DNA from: Batkoa obscura
Lineage: Eukaryota > Entomophthoromycota > Entomophthoromycetes > Entomophthorales > Batkoaceae
NCBI GenBank assembly: GCA_030770535.1
Contig: JASVEC010000015.1
Location: forward strand, 620,001 to 684,000
Direction: 5' to 3'
DNA: 64,000 nt
Shown: positions 10,935 to 22,325 of the stretch, one piece after another
Layout: every line of letters begins with the position of its first letter
Position numbering within the stretch: position 1 is the stretch's first letter
Notes under the pieces: model-generated
Database searches by the model: none
What the model was told of the DNA's origin: nothing
The model's input: only the letters and a program-made list of their open reading frames with translations
Made by a program: the position numbers and the translations under genes

Positions 10935-12844
10935 ATGATAAAACAAAAGATCAAAACAAAATATAATAAAATAAGATATTTACCAACTTTAGTGGGTACA
11001 CTAACTCCATTATCCATTTTATTAAGTTTTCCGTGTTTAATTGGTACTTGGATAAATGTAGATCGATTATCAGATCAAAAAGGAGATAAAGGACCAGGTA
11101 AACAATAATACTAATATTAATATCAATATTGATGGAATGTATTTATTATTTCTTTTTATTAATTATTAGTTATTACTTCACTTGTTATAATTGCCATTGT
11201 ATGTCAATTGATAGCAACAGTTGCTTTATTAGCACGATTTTGGGAAAAAAGAATTGTATTATCTACTTTTTTATCGATTGCTTTTTTTACATGTCATAGT
11301 AATTTATAATAGATAAAAAACAATAATAGTAATAATATTAAATTTAATCTTATTCTAGTTGCGTTTATCCTTGGTCCTATTATTAAGTTTTGGGTAGAAT
11401 ATTTACCTTTAGTACAATCTCAAGCCAATTTGAAATTCACAGGTGATTTTATGGCTGGTATTGGTGCAGCATTAATCTCTTTTATTTCTGTAATATTTCT
11501 ATTAATTGATTATTTTCGACAAGATCAATTAAGAAGAAAAGGTAGTGGTATTACAAATAGTCAACGTACTTTAGTTGTATTTGCTATTTTAGTTTCTATG
11601 TGGTCAGCTATTGGTGCTATTATTTTTTCTTCAGTTGAAAATTGGACATTTACTAGAGGTATTTATTTTACAATGGGTAAGTTATTATTAATTATTCAAT
11701 TCTTATAATATTGATTATGTTAATTATATTACAATTAGTTACTATGACTACTATTGGCTTTGGTGATTTAGTACCTAAAGAATTAGGCACTCGAATATTT
11801 CTATTTTTTTATGCAATTATTGGTATGGTTATGATGGGTATTTTAATTAATTCTATAAGAATAGTAATATTAGAAGGATTTGAGAATATATATATGGAAA
11901 AAGTGGAAGCATTATATAAAACGTATTATGGAGAAAGTATGAGTTCTAATGAAGATTTAGGTTTGTTAAGCACTAAACAACAATTATTAACTGGTCATTT
12001 TGAACCTCAAAATGCATCTAAAATTCGTAGAAAACAAAGAAAATTATTAAATAATGAAAAATGGACTTTATTAACTAGACAATTACAATTTTCCATTTTA
12101 AGTTTGATTTTATTTTGGTAAATAACATATAGAAATAATAATAGCTTAATATTTATATTAATTTTGAACTTTAGGTTTTTAGGTGCCGTAATCTTTATGT
12201 TGATTGAAGATTGGACTTACTTTGATGCAGTTTATTTTTGTTTTGTATCTTTTACTACTGTAGGATATGGCGATATCACTATCAAAACCTTTCCTGGGAT
12301 TTTAGCCTTTATAGGCTATTCATTATTAGGGTTAGTAGCTGCAGCTTATGTAATTTCTGTAGGTACTGAAATGAGTTCTCGAATATTTGAAAGAAGAATT
12401 GAAAAAATTAATTATAAACATCAAGCTAAAATTGAGTTAGAAAATGAAAATGAAGAGCAAATGGAATTAGACAATTTATTAAGTAAAATTAGTAATTTAA
12501 AAAATGAGAATAGTATGGAAGTTACATGTGAACTAATATCCTTATGTAAAATATACCAACGTCACGTAGCTACTCATTTGATTGATTCAGAAGGTTTATT
12601 ATCTAATGAAGTATTAATTAATAATGAGTTTCAACAGTTGGAATCATATCATAATTTATTTTGTAAAATATTATCACATTTTGAAAAAAAGGTAGATCCT
12701 AATATTATTTCAAAATATGATACTATAATTTCAAGAGAATTTACAGATACTTCATTAAATCCTTATAATACTCAATATAAAGATAATGAAGAAGATGATG
12801 CAAATACTATTGAATTAGAAAATTCAAAAAATCAATTACCTTAA
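10935..12844 (+). CDS. Two-pore outward-rectifier K+ channel (TOK-B)
   Basis: Five exons (10935-11097, 11170-11298, 11359-11676, 11739-12117, 12175-12844) give 552 aa. Intron positions and phases (1,1,1,2) are the same as in the other five TOK genes here. The N-terminal signature RYLPTLVGTLTPLSILL is followed by four hydrophobic segments. Filter 1 is TTIGFGD and filter 2 is TTVGYGD, both canonical. After the last helix (LLGLVAAAYVISVG) comes a long acidic C-terminal tail. Unlike A and C it shows no long identity with any neighbour, so it is an older paralogue that escaped homogenisation. The start is the first ATG in frame with the conserved RYLPTLVG block. Confidence 0.9.
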
Positions 12845-13311
12845 TAGTATATTTTTTATGTTGATTTTTGTATATTTTAATTTTGAAAATAAAATCAAGT
12901 TTATTTGTATTAAAAAAGGCTTATATAGCCACCTATTTCATAGTGTTAAATATTATATTTAAAATGAATTAATTTATTAAAATGTTGTATAAGCCTTTAA
13001 TAGCCTAATTATAGTATTTTATTTATTGTATATTAAGTTATTTGTTAAGTTCATATGTTTATAGCTTATTTCGAACATTTGATTTTAAACTTGTATGAAA
13101 TTTTATTCTAAACATTGATTCAAAAAATTAAGTAATAAATGTTTTTCTCGATTCTTTATTTTTCTAAAATTTATGCCACAAAAGAATAAAGGATTATGAA
13201 TTTAAAACAGTGAAACAAAAAAAGAAGTGTTTATAGTTAAACTAGAAGTTTATAATAAAAGGATGATCTACTCTTAAATAAATTCCTTTTTTATATTTGA
13301 TTATTATTAAA
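12845..13311. other. AT-rich spacer
   Basis: It separates the tandem TOK-B and TOK-C genes. I see no feature in it. The 5' flank of TOK-C here does not resemble the 5' flank of TOK-A, so the near-identity of those two genes stops at the coding region. Confidence 0.5.
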
Positions 13312-15354
13312 ATGAAGATGTTAAAACAATTATTTAATGATGTCAATGATCATTCCAATTCAAAACAAAGACCATTGAAATTACTTACAACAACTGTTGG
13401 AATTATTACTCCATTATCTATCTTATTAAGTATACCCTTTATAGAAAGTTCATGGATGTTAAATAATGTATTTGAAAATAAAGAGTTTAAACTTCATCCA
13501 AGTAGATTTTACTATTATTATTACTAATATAATTTAAATTTAAATTGAATTCATTTTAGTTAATGCCATATGTAGTATAATAGCTAATCTATTCCAACTA
13601 TTTGGATCTATTACTTTAGTTACTAGGTTTTGGGGGAAGAAGATAGTTTTAAACACAATACTAAGTATTGTTTTCTTTTTTATTCATTGTAAGTAGTTAT
13701 TTTCTATATTTTAGTATATTAAACTTTATTTACTTTTAGTTGTTTTAATGACTATATCAATAGTCTTTTACTATTTGAATTCCGAAATCAAACATAAAGA
13801 AGTTTCTTATAAGTTTATATTGTCTTCAGTGGCCACTTGTTTATCTTTAGTTTCAGTTCTATTTTTAACTTTTGATTTTATCAAATATAAAACGACATCA
13901 AAGAACAAGATTATATCCAAGAAACATCGAATGTTAGTAATCTATTGTATGTTAACAATTATATGGTCTAAAATAGGTGCTATTATCTTTTGTGGTTTAG
14001 AAGGTTGGAGTTTTATTGACGGAATTTATTTTACATTAGGTAACTTTATTTAATATTTATTTAATATTTATTTAATATTTATTTAATATTTATTTAATAT
14101 TTATTTAATATTTATTTAATATTTATTTAATATTTGATTTTAAGTAACAAATACAACGATGGGCTTTGGAGATTTAACACCAAAATTATTGAGTACCAAA
14201 ATCTTTCTGTTTTTTTATGCTATAATAGGAATTACGTTTACAGCTTTATTAATCAATTCAGTGCGTATAGCTTTATTGAAAAGTGTTGAAAGTATGTTTT
14301 TAAAGAACATGAAAAGAATAGAGAATCATGACTCAAAAATCAACTATAAAAATATTCAACAATTCTTAAGTTCCAGCTTTGATTATAAAAATGCTAATTA
14401 TATAAGATATGAGTATCACAATAATTTATTAAATGAAAAATGGTATATTATTAAACATCAATTAATGTTTTCAATATTAGCTTTAGCTTTATTTTGGTAA
14501 TTTTTATATATTTATATTTGTAAATTTGTATATTTGTAAATTTGTAAATTTGTAAATTTGTAAATTTGTATATTTGTAAATTTGTATATTTGTATATTTG
14601 TATATTTGTATATTTGTATATTTGTATATTTGTATATTTGTATATTTGTATATATATATATTTACTTATATTTATTTCATTTAGGTTTATAGGTGGAGTA
14701 GTTTTTATGTATGCAGAGACATGGACTTATTTTGATGGTATTTATTTTTGTTTTGTATCATTTACAACTATAGGCTATGGAGATTTTGTACCTAAAGAAG
14801 TATATGGTCGAGGAATTATGATATTTTATTCTTTATTGGGATTAGTTACTGCAGCATATGTAATATCAGTATGCATGGATGTAAGTGTATTTTTATTAGA
14901 TAAAAGAATCAATGATGACAAATATAAAATGGAAGTATCAGAAAGTAACAATGATGGGTTAAATGAAGAGATCAAAGAATTATTGAGTAAGTTTCAAAAA
15001 GATAATATAAAAGATAAAGATGAAGTTTTATTGAATTTAATTACATTAAGTAAAATGTATCAAAAAATGGTGGGTATATTATTAGCTGATCAGGATGGAC
15101 TGTTATCTAAAGAGCTATTGGAGAAGAAAGAATTTACAAATTTAGAACAATTTCATTTATTTTTTTGTATTATTTTAAATAAATACATTCATGAGTTAAG
15201 TAATGGTAATGACAATAATAATAATACAAATGAAATGAAGGAAAATGTCATAAATAATTATAATTTACAATTCTATAATCATAAAATTATTGATAGATTA
15301 AAAAATGCATTTGTAAACAAAGATAAAGTTAAAGAGGATATAGATGATAATTAG
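13312..15354 (+). CDS. Two-pore outward-rectifier K+ channel (TOK-C)
   Basis: Five exons (13312-13501, 13560-13688, 13740-14039, 14145-14496, 14685-15354) give 546 aa. It is the inverted near-copy of TOK-A: exons 3 to 5 encode essentially the same residues, including filters TTMGFGD and TTIGYGD. It differs at the N-terminus (MKMLKQLFNDVND against MKHLFQNVNY), in intron 1, in part of exon 2, and at the extreme C-terminus, where it extends to NAFVNKDKVKEDIDDN. As in A, position 3 of filter 1 is Met (TTMGFGD) where the other TOK copies have Ile. Membrane topology and role are as expected for fungal TOK channels. Introns 3 and 4 consist largely of short tandem repeats. Confidence 0.9.
14046..14133. 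repeat. Intronic 11-bp tandem repeat in TOK-C intron 3
   Basis: Eight copies of TATTTAAT spaced by ATT (11-bp period), between the donor GTAACTT and the acceptor TTTTAAG. Confidence 0.9.
14500..14662. repeat. Intronic microsatellite (TATTTGTA)n in TOK-C intron 4
   Basis: A run of TATTTGTA and AATTTGTA 8-mers. The unit order differs from the A copy mainly at its 5' end, so the array has changed since the two genes last exchanged sequence. Confidence 0.9.
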
Positions 15355-15586
15355 AACAATAAAGTATAAAAATATTATTCATTTAATAAAAGATTAAAAC
15401 TTATTCTAAATTATTTTTTAGTTACCAAATTAATTAATATCATGTACTTTAATATAATGATCAAATAAAATATAAAATTAAGTAAAAATATTTAATTTGG
15501 GACTTGTTTTAATTGTTTTGTTTGTTTAATTATATGTTTCATATTGTTTTTGTTAAATGTTTAACAAATATATAATATATAAAGAT

Positions 15587-15694
15587 ATATGGGGATGTAT
15601 TTTTTAACCTCATTACTTTTGCCATCTTTTAAGCGTTATTTGTGTGGAAAAATTGTTAATAAAATTGTTAAATACAAAAATATATCCCCATATA
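15587..15694 (-). mobile_element. MITE-like element, copy 2
   Basis: Starts ATATGGGGATGTATTTTTT and ends AAATATATCCCCATAT. The TIRs match over more than 12 bp. The internal block CCATCTTTTAAGCGTTATTTG is in the reverse orientation relative to copy 1. Confidence 0.85.
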
Positions 15695-15861
15695 ATTATC
15701 TCAGTTTATTTATTAAAATTAAAATAAAGCCCAAGCTTTTATAACTAAACTTCAAAACGGAATTTTTAAAAAAATCTGTAAAACAAAAAAATATATCCCT
15801 ATATAATATTTGATAATTTAACTATTTTATCAAGATTTAATTAAAAAAATAATAGTAACAA

Positions 15862-15967
15862 ATGGGGATGTATTTTTGTGTTTAAGAATTTTACTAATAA
15901 TTTTTCCACTCAAATGATGCTTAAAAGATGGAAAAAGTAATGAAGCCAAAAAAAACACTCCCAAATA
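15862..15967 (+). mobile_element. MITE-like element, copy 3
   Basis: AATGGGGATGTATTTTTG at the left and AAACACTCCCAAAT at the right. It holds the family core GTTTAAGAATTTTACTAA and GATGGAAAAAGTAATGAAG. Confidence 0.85.
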
Positions 15968-15983
15968 TTTATCAAATAATGTA

Positions 15984-16088
15984 CATATGGGGGCATATTT
16001 TTGTTCAAGAATTTCACTAATAATCTTTCTGCTCAAACAACACTTAAAAAATGGCAAAAGTGATGAAATCAAAAAAAAACCCCATATG
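15984..16088 (+). mobile_element. MITE-like element, copy 4 (chain member)
   Basis: Starts CATATGGGGGCATATTT and ends AAAACCCCATATG. Its right end is shared with the left end of the next copy at CCATATGG. Confidence 0.85.
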
Positions 16089-16191
16089 GGAGTGTCTTTT
16101 TTGACTTCATTATTTTTTCCATTTTTTAAGTGCTATTTAAGTGGAAAATTTGTTAGTAAGATTCTTAAATACAAAAATACATCACCATATG
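16083..16191 (-). mobile_element. MITE-like element, copy 5 (chain member)
   Basis: Opposite orientation to copy 4. Starts CATATGGGAGTGTC and ends ATACATCACCATATG. Both ends overlap neighbouring copies by a few bases. Confidence 0.85.
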
Positions 16192-16295
16192 GGGCTGTTT
16201 TTTTTGGTTTCATAACTTTTTCCATTTTTTAAGCACTATTTGAGCGGAAAAATTGTTAGTAAAATTATTAAGCAAAAAAATACATCCCCATATAT
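16186..16295 (-). mobile_element. MITE-like element, copy 6 (chain member)
   Basis: Starts ATATGGGGCTGTTTTTTTT and ends AATACATCCCCATATA. It follows copy 5 directly, sharing the CATATGGGG junction. Confidence 0.85.
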
Positions 16296-16743
16296 TAAAT
16301 AAAAATAAAACCAGATCTAACAAATTCAGATTATTATAATAAAAAAGCTATATTAGCATTAAACTTCAATATTTTACATTCAAAAAACAATAAGCAAAAT
16401 TTATTTTGATTATTTGTTTAAAACATTAAATTACGATTCAGCATGTATAAAAAACTGTTTAATTAATTTAATACCTAAAGAACTTTTATTTAAAAAGTTT
16501 ATAAAAATTAATATATAAGCAAATACAGAAAACTATTTAAAATTTTGTTTTTATATTCTATATATTTAAAATTTTTTACAAAACAAATAGTAGTTTAAAT
16601 ATTGATTTTAACGTTTTTGCTAAATATTATAGAAAAAGTATAATTGATAGATATTTTAAGAATTTTTCATAATGTGAAAATAGTTTTGAAATATTAAAAT
16701 AAAAAGTATTAATCAATTAATTTTGAAATTTGGGATTTTCATT

Positions 16744-16847
16744 TATATGGGGATATGTCTTTATGTTTAAGAATTTTATTAACAAACTTTCCACTTAAGT
16801 AGCACTTAAAAGAGAAAAAATAATGAAGCCAAAAAAACACCCCATAT
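16744..16847 (+). mobile_element. MITE-like element, copy 7
   Basis: Starts TATATGGGGATATGTC and ends AAAACACCCCATAT. It contains the family core with a small loss in the GGAAAAAG block. Confidence 0.85.
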
Positions 16848-16918
16848 TTAAAAATTAGATAAAAAGATGAAGCTAATTTGTATATCCTTACATATTTCCT
16901 TATTTAGTAGTTTTATAC

Positions 16919-17010
16919 GTGAATGTTTTTTGGCTTCACCACTTTTCCATTTTTAAGCATTATAGTAGAAAAAAATGTTGGCAAATTTCTTCAACATAAA
17001 AAGGTATCCG
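16919..17010 (-). mobile_element. MITE-like element, copy 8 (decayed)
   Basis: TTTTTTGGCTTCACCACTTT followed by CCATTTTTAAGCATTA matches the family interior. The outer TIR bases are lost or mutated. Confidence 0.6.
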
Positions 17011-17744
17011 ATATTGACTATTTTTCATATTTAGTTAATATAGAAAATAAACAAATGAAACTAATAAAAGTTTCTCTATGTTGTTTGACTTTCTTCAATT
17101 TTAAGCTTAAAATCTAGACAAATTTACAAAATATAATGGATATAAACTTAATTTAGCACTTTAAATTCAACTCTAATAAACTTAAGCTATAATAGCATAT
17201 CTACATCTTGATCAATGGATTATTTACTTTTGTCAACTACTAAATCAAAGTCAAAAAGTTCTCTAATAGTGTCCATGTTAAGCGTACTTCCCTCAGCTGG
17301 GTTCCTTTTAGCTTTTTTCATATTTTAATTAGAATACTTATTAAATAAGAGTTCAATAAAAATAGGCCAAATTCAATATCAAATAAAACAAAATACATCA
17401 TTTTTAAGATTAATTATTTAATATTCAAGAGCAAAAATGATTTCACTTATTCATCAAAAAACTTTAATTTGATTCAAATCTAGTAAGACTATATAAGATC
17501 TATAACTAATTACTTATGAATGCTTTAACGTAAAGAAAACATTTTTTGGTAACAAATATATAAGGATATAATCTATTGTTTACTAAATAAAAGTAATAGT
17601 TCGATTTTACCACTCTAAATCATGCTGTTACTTCTACCAATATTTTCCTAATTTTATTGGCTACATTTGAAACTGAACTTTGACTATTTAGTCATTTATA
17701 TAAAAATAAGCTAAATTGTTTTTTATTATTTTTAAAAAAACAAG

Positions 17745-19526
17745 ATGGAAGAACAAGGATACTCAAAGCATATGATAAAATTTAAAATTAAAAGGAAGAA
17801 AGAGGCAATAAGAAGTAATATGGATAAACGAAGACTTAAGATAAAAGAGATGGAAGATATAGTTATTAAAATGATGGGGAATTATAAGCTGATGGCTAAA
17901 GACCCAAGAAGAGTTATAATAGCAGGTAAATAAATAGTTAGTGTTTAAATATTATTTATTAATAGTTTAGATTACTTGAGTTTTACAAACAAACAACTGG
18001 TCAAATTGATTAATGATACAACATATGATTCTGATGAGGAAATGATGATTGAAAATAAGATTAAAGAGTTCAAACATCAATTAAACCAATCAAAGGAAAA
18101 AAAATTGGATGTATTTCCATTTATGAAACAGCCTAGCTATAATTTGAACTCCTTTTTAGAAAATTGTGTTACTGTCTATTCAAAAGATATTGATTTTTTT
18201 CAAGTTTGGTTAAATCCAGCTCAAGTATTTAATACTTTAAAAAGTAAGAAACCTACTCTTCTATCTTATTCATTACACGGTATGTTAACTAGATTCACTT
18301 CTTCTTATCCACCATTGAAATATCAACATGAGCTTTATCATTTAAACTTAAAAAATGCAAAAAGATGTCTACCAGCTGCTTATGCCAATCCTTCCATTGA
18401 AAATGTAACTGGGTTAGTATTTTTAACTTTTATCTCATTTTCTCATGTTGATTTAAAATCAGCTTTCAAATATTTTTCATCAGCTATTAGGATGGCTGAA
18501 AGCCTTGGATTAAATAAAGCTGATGCGGAGATCAGAGATAATATCTTTTTAGAAAATGAAGTGCAAGGAAAAAATCATTTGCATGAGAGGGGAAATAGTA
18601 TATGGAAAGCATTAGGATTGACTTATATGATATTAAGATGTGTTGGACCTGAGTTACCGGTTATTAGCGTGCTACCAACTTCAATTTCTTTAAATTTAAA
18701 TTTCGATAAAGAGTTGCGGCATTTGAGTAACAGTGGTAACATGGGACATTTAGCTATTGATTTACCTGTTATTGCTAAAAAAGTATTAGAGATTTTTTTC
18801 GAAATCATGGGTCAAATACAGAATGTAAAAGTACAACATAAACAGTATAGTCGATTGAATCAGGTGATAAGTAATGAAATGCTAAGACTACCACCACTTA
18901 AATTTCAATTAAGATTGCAGGAGTTGAAATATATTTATGAGGAGTATTTCAAGAATGAAGTCAAATTAAAAATGATGAGTGATAGTGATAATAACAAGGG
19001 CGATTGTACAATGAAAAATAAATTTAAATCCTTCATCAATGCTATTTATATTTACTTATTTTATCCCTCTGTATTAGCTGAGCCAATGCCTGTCCAATTT
19101 AATAATATCGAAATCCATTTGCTATTTAAAGCGAGTGATGACATTATTGGGTTTTATATCGCCTGGTTGAAAAGAAATTTAAATAAAAGTAATACTAGAA
19201 GGACCAATAAGCTTGCAACTATCTTAGAAGCGCCCATATTTATGCAAATCACTTATCCGACGTTTGTGTTATTTTCTATATTATCGTTTGAGAGTAATTA
19301 TCAACGGTATGCAAGTATTATTGAGCAGTGTAAAAATCAGAGTATTATCGTTGTTTCGCTATTGGCCCAGTTTTGCCAAGCCTTTGATAATAAATATGAT
19401 GGATTAAGAGCGCTTAATAGGATCAAGTTGTATATGAGTAATTTTATATTGGAGAAAGAGTTTGCTGAAGAGATTAAGAGGCTGATTAATAGTAGTAAAG
19501 AAATTTTAGAATCGGCTGATTTATAA
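17745..19526 (+). CDS. Fungal-specific transcription-factor-domain protein, no zinc cluster seen
   Basis: Two exons (17745-17925, 17971-19526) encode about 578 aa. Exon 1 is strongly basic (KFKIKRKKEAIRS, MDKRRLKIKEM). From about residue 100 the protein matches the middle homology region of Zn2Cys6 regulators: PTLLSYSLHGMLTRFTS, then LVFLTFISFSHVDLKSAFKY, then FSSAIRMAESLGLNK, then GNSIWKALGLTYMILRC (the usual W..L...D pattern is loose). The Zn2Cys6 binuclear cluster that normally precedes this domain (C-x2-C-x6-C) is absent from exon 1, and I found none in the 700 bp upstream. It may be a regulator acting through partners, a truncated gene, or have a distant first exon. It is likely nuclear, with unknown targets. 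Confidence 0.65.
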
Positions 19527-19787
19527 AAGTATTGAGTTGATTTATCGTATTTATATAAAATAAAAAATGTTTTTTCTTTTTGTTAATTCTGAGACTAAAG
19601 TTTATTTTACTTTTACTATCTGATTGCTTAGTGATGAATTTAAAGTATCGTGTATATTTAAAAAATGGTAAATTATAGCTTTGATTTAATTGGCTACTTC
19701 CCGAACTTCAATTTACCAAGTAAAAGCAAAAATAGTTTGCTTAAAACTAAATTATTTTCTCAAAAACTAATCAACCTTTATTATATT
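19527..19787. other. Short spacer before PdxT
   Basis: An upstream ATG at 19665 is in frame with PdxT and would add 41 residues. I treat that as leader because family members start at the following Met ([15 protein letters not shown]). Confidence 0.5.
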
Positions 19788-20527
19788 ATGGTTAACTTTC
19801 AACACACTATCGGAGTATTAGCTTTACAAGGTGCCTTTGAAGAGCACATTGATATAATCAATCAACTAGGAGATATAAAAGCAGTTGCAGTTCGTACAGA
19901 AGCTCAACTTCAGAATGTTGATGCTTTAATTTTACCTGGGGGAGAATCTACAGCAATGGCCTTAATTGCAGAAAGAAATCAACTATTCGAACCTTTGCGT
20001 CAATTCGTCAAAACCAAACCAGTTTGGGTAAGTCAATAAAATTTATTTAATCGAAAATTGATAAAAGACTAACTCTTCTTTAGGGAACATGTGCTGGATT
20101 AATTTTATTAGCAGATGAAGCCAACCAAGTCAAGAAAGGAGGACAAGAGCTTATTGGAGGTTTACACATTACAGTCAATAGAAATCAGTTTGGTTCTCAA
20201 GTTCAGTCATTTGAAGCTGATTTAGAGGTCCCATGCCTTGCTCAAGTGTCAAAGGTTAAAGGAAGTAATTCACCATACCGTTGCATGTTTATTAGAGCCC
20301 CTGTAATCTTGGAAGTAGATAGAAAAGAAGGTGTTGAGGTTTTAAGTACTATTGATTATCATAATCAGTATACAGAGGAAGGAAAAGCACTCGGAATTAA
20401 AGAGTTTATTGTAGCAGTACAGCAAAAACATATATTAGGGACTTCGTTCCATCCTGAGTTGACTAAAGATTACAGATGGCATCAGTACTTTGTAAAAATG
20501 GTGAAGGAGTTTTATACTGCCAAATAA
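19788..20527 (+). CDS. Pyridoxal 5'-phosphate synthase glutaminase subunit PdxT (Sno family)
   Basis: Two exons (19788-20027, 20084-20527) give 227 aa, near the usual family length. The enzyme hydrolyses glutamine and channels ammonia to PdxS/Snz, which builds PLP from ribose 5-phosphate and glyceraldehyde 3-phosphate in the cytosol. Visible are the N-terminal [14 protein letters not shown], the LPGGEST oxyanion/substrate loop, the nucleophile Cys in GTCAGLILL at the start of exon 2, FIRAPVI, and the catalytic His-Glu pair in [10 protein letters not shown] followed by RWHQYF. All key residues are present. No PdxS/Snz gene is in the window, unlike the adjacent SNO/SNZ pairs of yeasts. The 3' end converges on the RING-CH gene with an element copy between them. 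Confidence 0.93.
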
Positions 20528-20676
20528 ATAATTAGACTTGAAGTTTATTTATGAAATAATTTTATATCCATTATTGTTGTAAATTATTGTGTTATTATTG
20601 CTATATCATTCATTGTGTTCGTAATTTTATTGGATGAAAACGCGCTTTAAAATAAATCATAGTTATTCTTGTATAA

Positions 20677-20785
20677 AATATGGGAGTGTTTTTTTTAATT
20701 TCATTACTTTTTCCATTTTTTAAGCACTATTTAAGCGGAAAATTTGTTAGTAAAATTCTTGAACACAAAAATACATCCCCATATA
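20677..20785 (-). mobile_element. MITE-like element, copy 9
   Basis: Starts ATATGGGAGTGTTTTTTTT and ends AAAATACATCCCCATATA. It sits between the convergent 3' ends of PdxT (stop at 20527) and the RING-CH gene (stop at 20922). Confidence 0.85.
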
Positions 20786-20921
20786 CTATAAAAATATCGT
20801 ACTTGTATGTATTTACTAAACAACAAAATACTATATCTAAAATTTGATCTTTGGAATAACATATATACAATGTAGAAAATAGATAAATTATAAAAATAAT
20901 GGTAAACTTTTTTATTAGAAA

Positions 20922-22180
20922 TTATGAAGTAGTTGAAACATCTAAAAGTTTCAGACCAATGGCTTGTTGCCAGCATTTGATATAATGGTTAATAAACTTG
21001 AACAGAGAATAAAAGGAATGAAGAGAACCCAAAAGTAAAATAGAAAACAAAATCAAAGGAAATGAAGAAGCATTGTTGGGGTTCCTTCCATTATTTTGAT
21101 TCATAGAGGTAAATGTATATCTTAGCCCTAAGATAGGTAATGTTCCCATAAATATAAGTCGGATCAATAAAGTTAAAAACCCAATAGTGCCAACTAATAA
21201 AACACCTAAAAATAAATGGATTTTATCAATAGTAAAATAAAATAAATCATTAGTAGTCGAGTCCAAATTTAATTCATTTAGTAACTCTTCAATATCCTCA
21301 TTATTTATGAATAAAAGTAAATATTTAGATATAAACCCGGCAAAGATGATGATTACAATAAAAATCAAACTCGATAACAGAAAACGGGTAACTAACAAAC
21401 ATATAAATATAAACGTGTAAATAAATAGAGTATAAAATAATTACTTGGATATGTAACAAGTTTGGCTAAATTAGAGTGCAAAAACGAATATTGATAAAGG
21501 CAATTATCACACCGAAGGAAGGAAGAGTCTTTTTTGAATTGATTATTATTATTATTACTGGAGGTTAATCGCCATAGATTTAAACAATTAAGATGAACAT
21601 ATTTCATACTTCCTTTACAATGACAGGGTGAAATGAGTCTACCTAACTCTTGATTTTCTTCTGAATCAAAACATATTCTGCATCTTCTATCATCATCATT
21701 ATTTAATATATTATCATTAATTAACATGTCATCTTTGGTTAATATATTATAATTGATGTTATCTAATATCAATTTATCTTTCATATTATAACTTGAATTA
21801 CCATCTAAAATAGGTCCAATAGTTTCACTGCTCATATGATTATTCATTGAGTTTCTATTTCTTATTAAAGTTTCATTAAGTGAAAAGTCAAAGTTTAAAG
21901 TATTATCATTCAAGAAAGTAACATTAAAATTGTTGTTGTTGTTATTTTGAAATGAAAATTCGGTCTCAATGGAAATGTTATTATCTTCTTGATTAGAGTT
22001 GATATTGATGTTTGGTAGCGAGTTGGAATGAAATAAATTTCTTTTAATATCAGCGTCTTGAGGAGTGATTGGTTCAATTGAACTCGATAAAGTTATGGCA
22101 TTGACGCTATACCCATTTGAATCCGCGGACCTACATAAATTCGGTAAGGTGTCCTCCTTTTTATTATTGGAATTTTTCAT
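20922..22180 (-). CDS. RING-CH (MARCH-type) membrane E3 ubiquitin ligase
   Basis: Two exons (22180-21445, 21391-20922) give 401 aa. A long Asn/Ser-rich, probably disordered N-terminus is followed at about residue 168 by a C4HC3 RING variant: CRICFDSEE, then ISPCHCKGSMKYVHLNCLNL and later FLRCDNC. This is the RINGv/RING-CH order, with Cys in the fourth position and His in the fifth. Exon 2 is almost wholly membrane-spanning, with three to four helices (FLLSSLIFIVIIIFAGFI, LFLGVLLVGTIGFLTLLI, FPLILFSILLLGSL). Such proteins anchor in ER, endosomal or mitochondrial membranes and recruit an E2 to ubiquitinate membrane substrates. The gene is divergent from the HemK-type methyltransferase, with only 145 bp between start codons. 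Confidence 0.88.
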
Positions 22181-22325
22181 TTTTTAAAAAATCAAAAGCA
22201 ATATTTTATGATTTACTATTTATAATAGGGATTCAAATTAACCAATCAAAAAATAACGATTTTTTTACTAAAAAGTCGTGTTTTAATAAATTTTGCATTC
22301 ATTTGATATTAGTTGTTTATCAATT
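22181..22325. promoter_or_regulatory. Compact divergent promoter region
   Basis: 145 bp separate the ATG of the minus-strand RING-CH gene from the ATG of the plus-strand methyltransferase. The spacer must carry both promoters and 5' leaders. No clear TATA or CCAAT site is visible apart from generic AT runs. Confidence 0.45.

Larger units (their letters stand above)
13717..15311 (+). repeat. Inverted repeat, right arm (TOK-C body)
   Basis: The opposite-strand match to 4297-5880. The arms are about 1.6 kb, separated by about 7.8 kb that carries bL9m and TOK-B. The intron 3 tandem array has the same copy number (eight) in both arms. Confidence 0.85.
15355..17744. other. Element-rich spacer
   Basis: About 2.4 kb without a gene. 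Six clear copies and one decayed copy of the MITE-like element lie between 15587 and 17010, plus a fragment near 15780-15805 (AAAAATATATCCCTATAT). The rest is AT-rich and featureless. Confidence 0.65.

Noticed and set aside
5463-14133. Tandem repeats in TOK introns considered as a CRISPR-like or satellite array
   Set aside because: Units are 8-11 bp, contiguous without unique spacers, and confined to introns.
15830-16232. Open frames across the element cluster (for example translations like FFKCYLSGKFVSKILKYKN)
   Set aside because: The same wording appears in either strand of unrelated element copies and is just the element translated. There is no start context, introns or conservation as protein.
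9500-19600. A link between the transcription-factor-like gene and PdxT as a vitamin B6 regulator pair
   Set aside because: The genes are adjacent and on the same strand, but no shared site or regulatory motif supports a link.
19665-19787. Upstream in-frame ATG adding about 41 residues to PdxT
   Set aside because: The family starts at the IGVLALQG strand. The added segment has no resemblance to other members, although a targeting peptide cannot be excluded.
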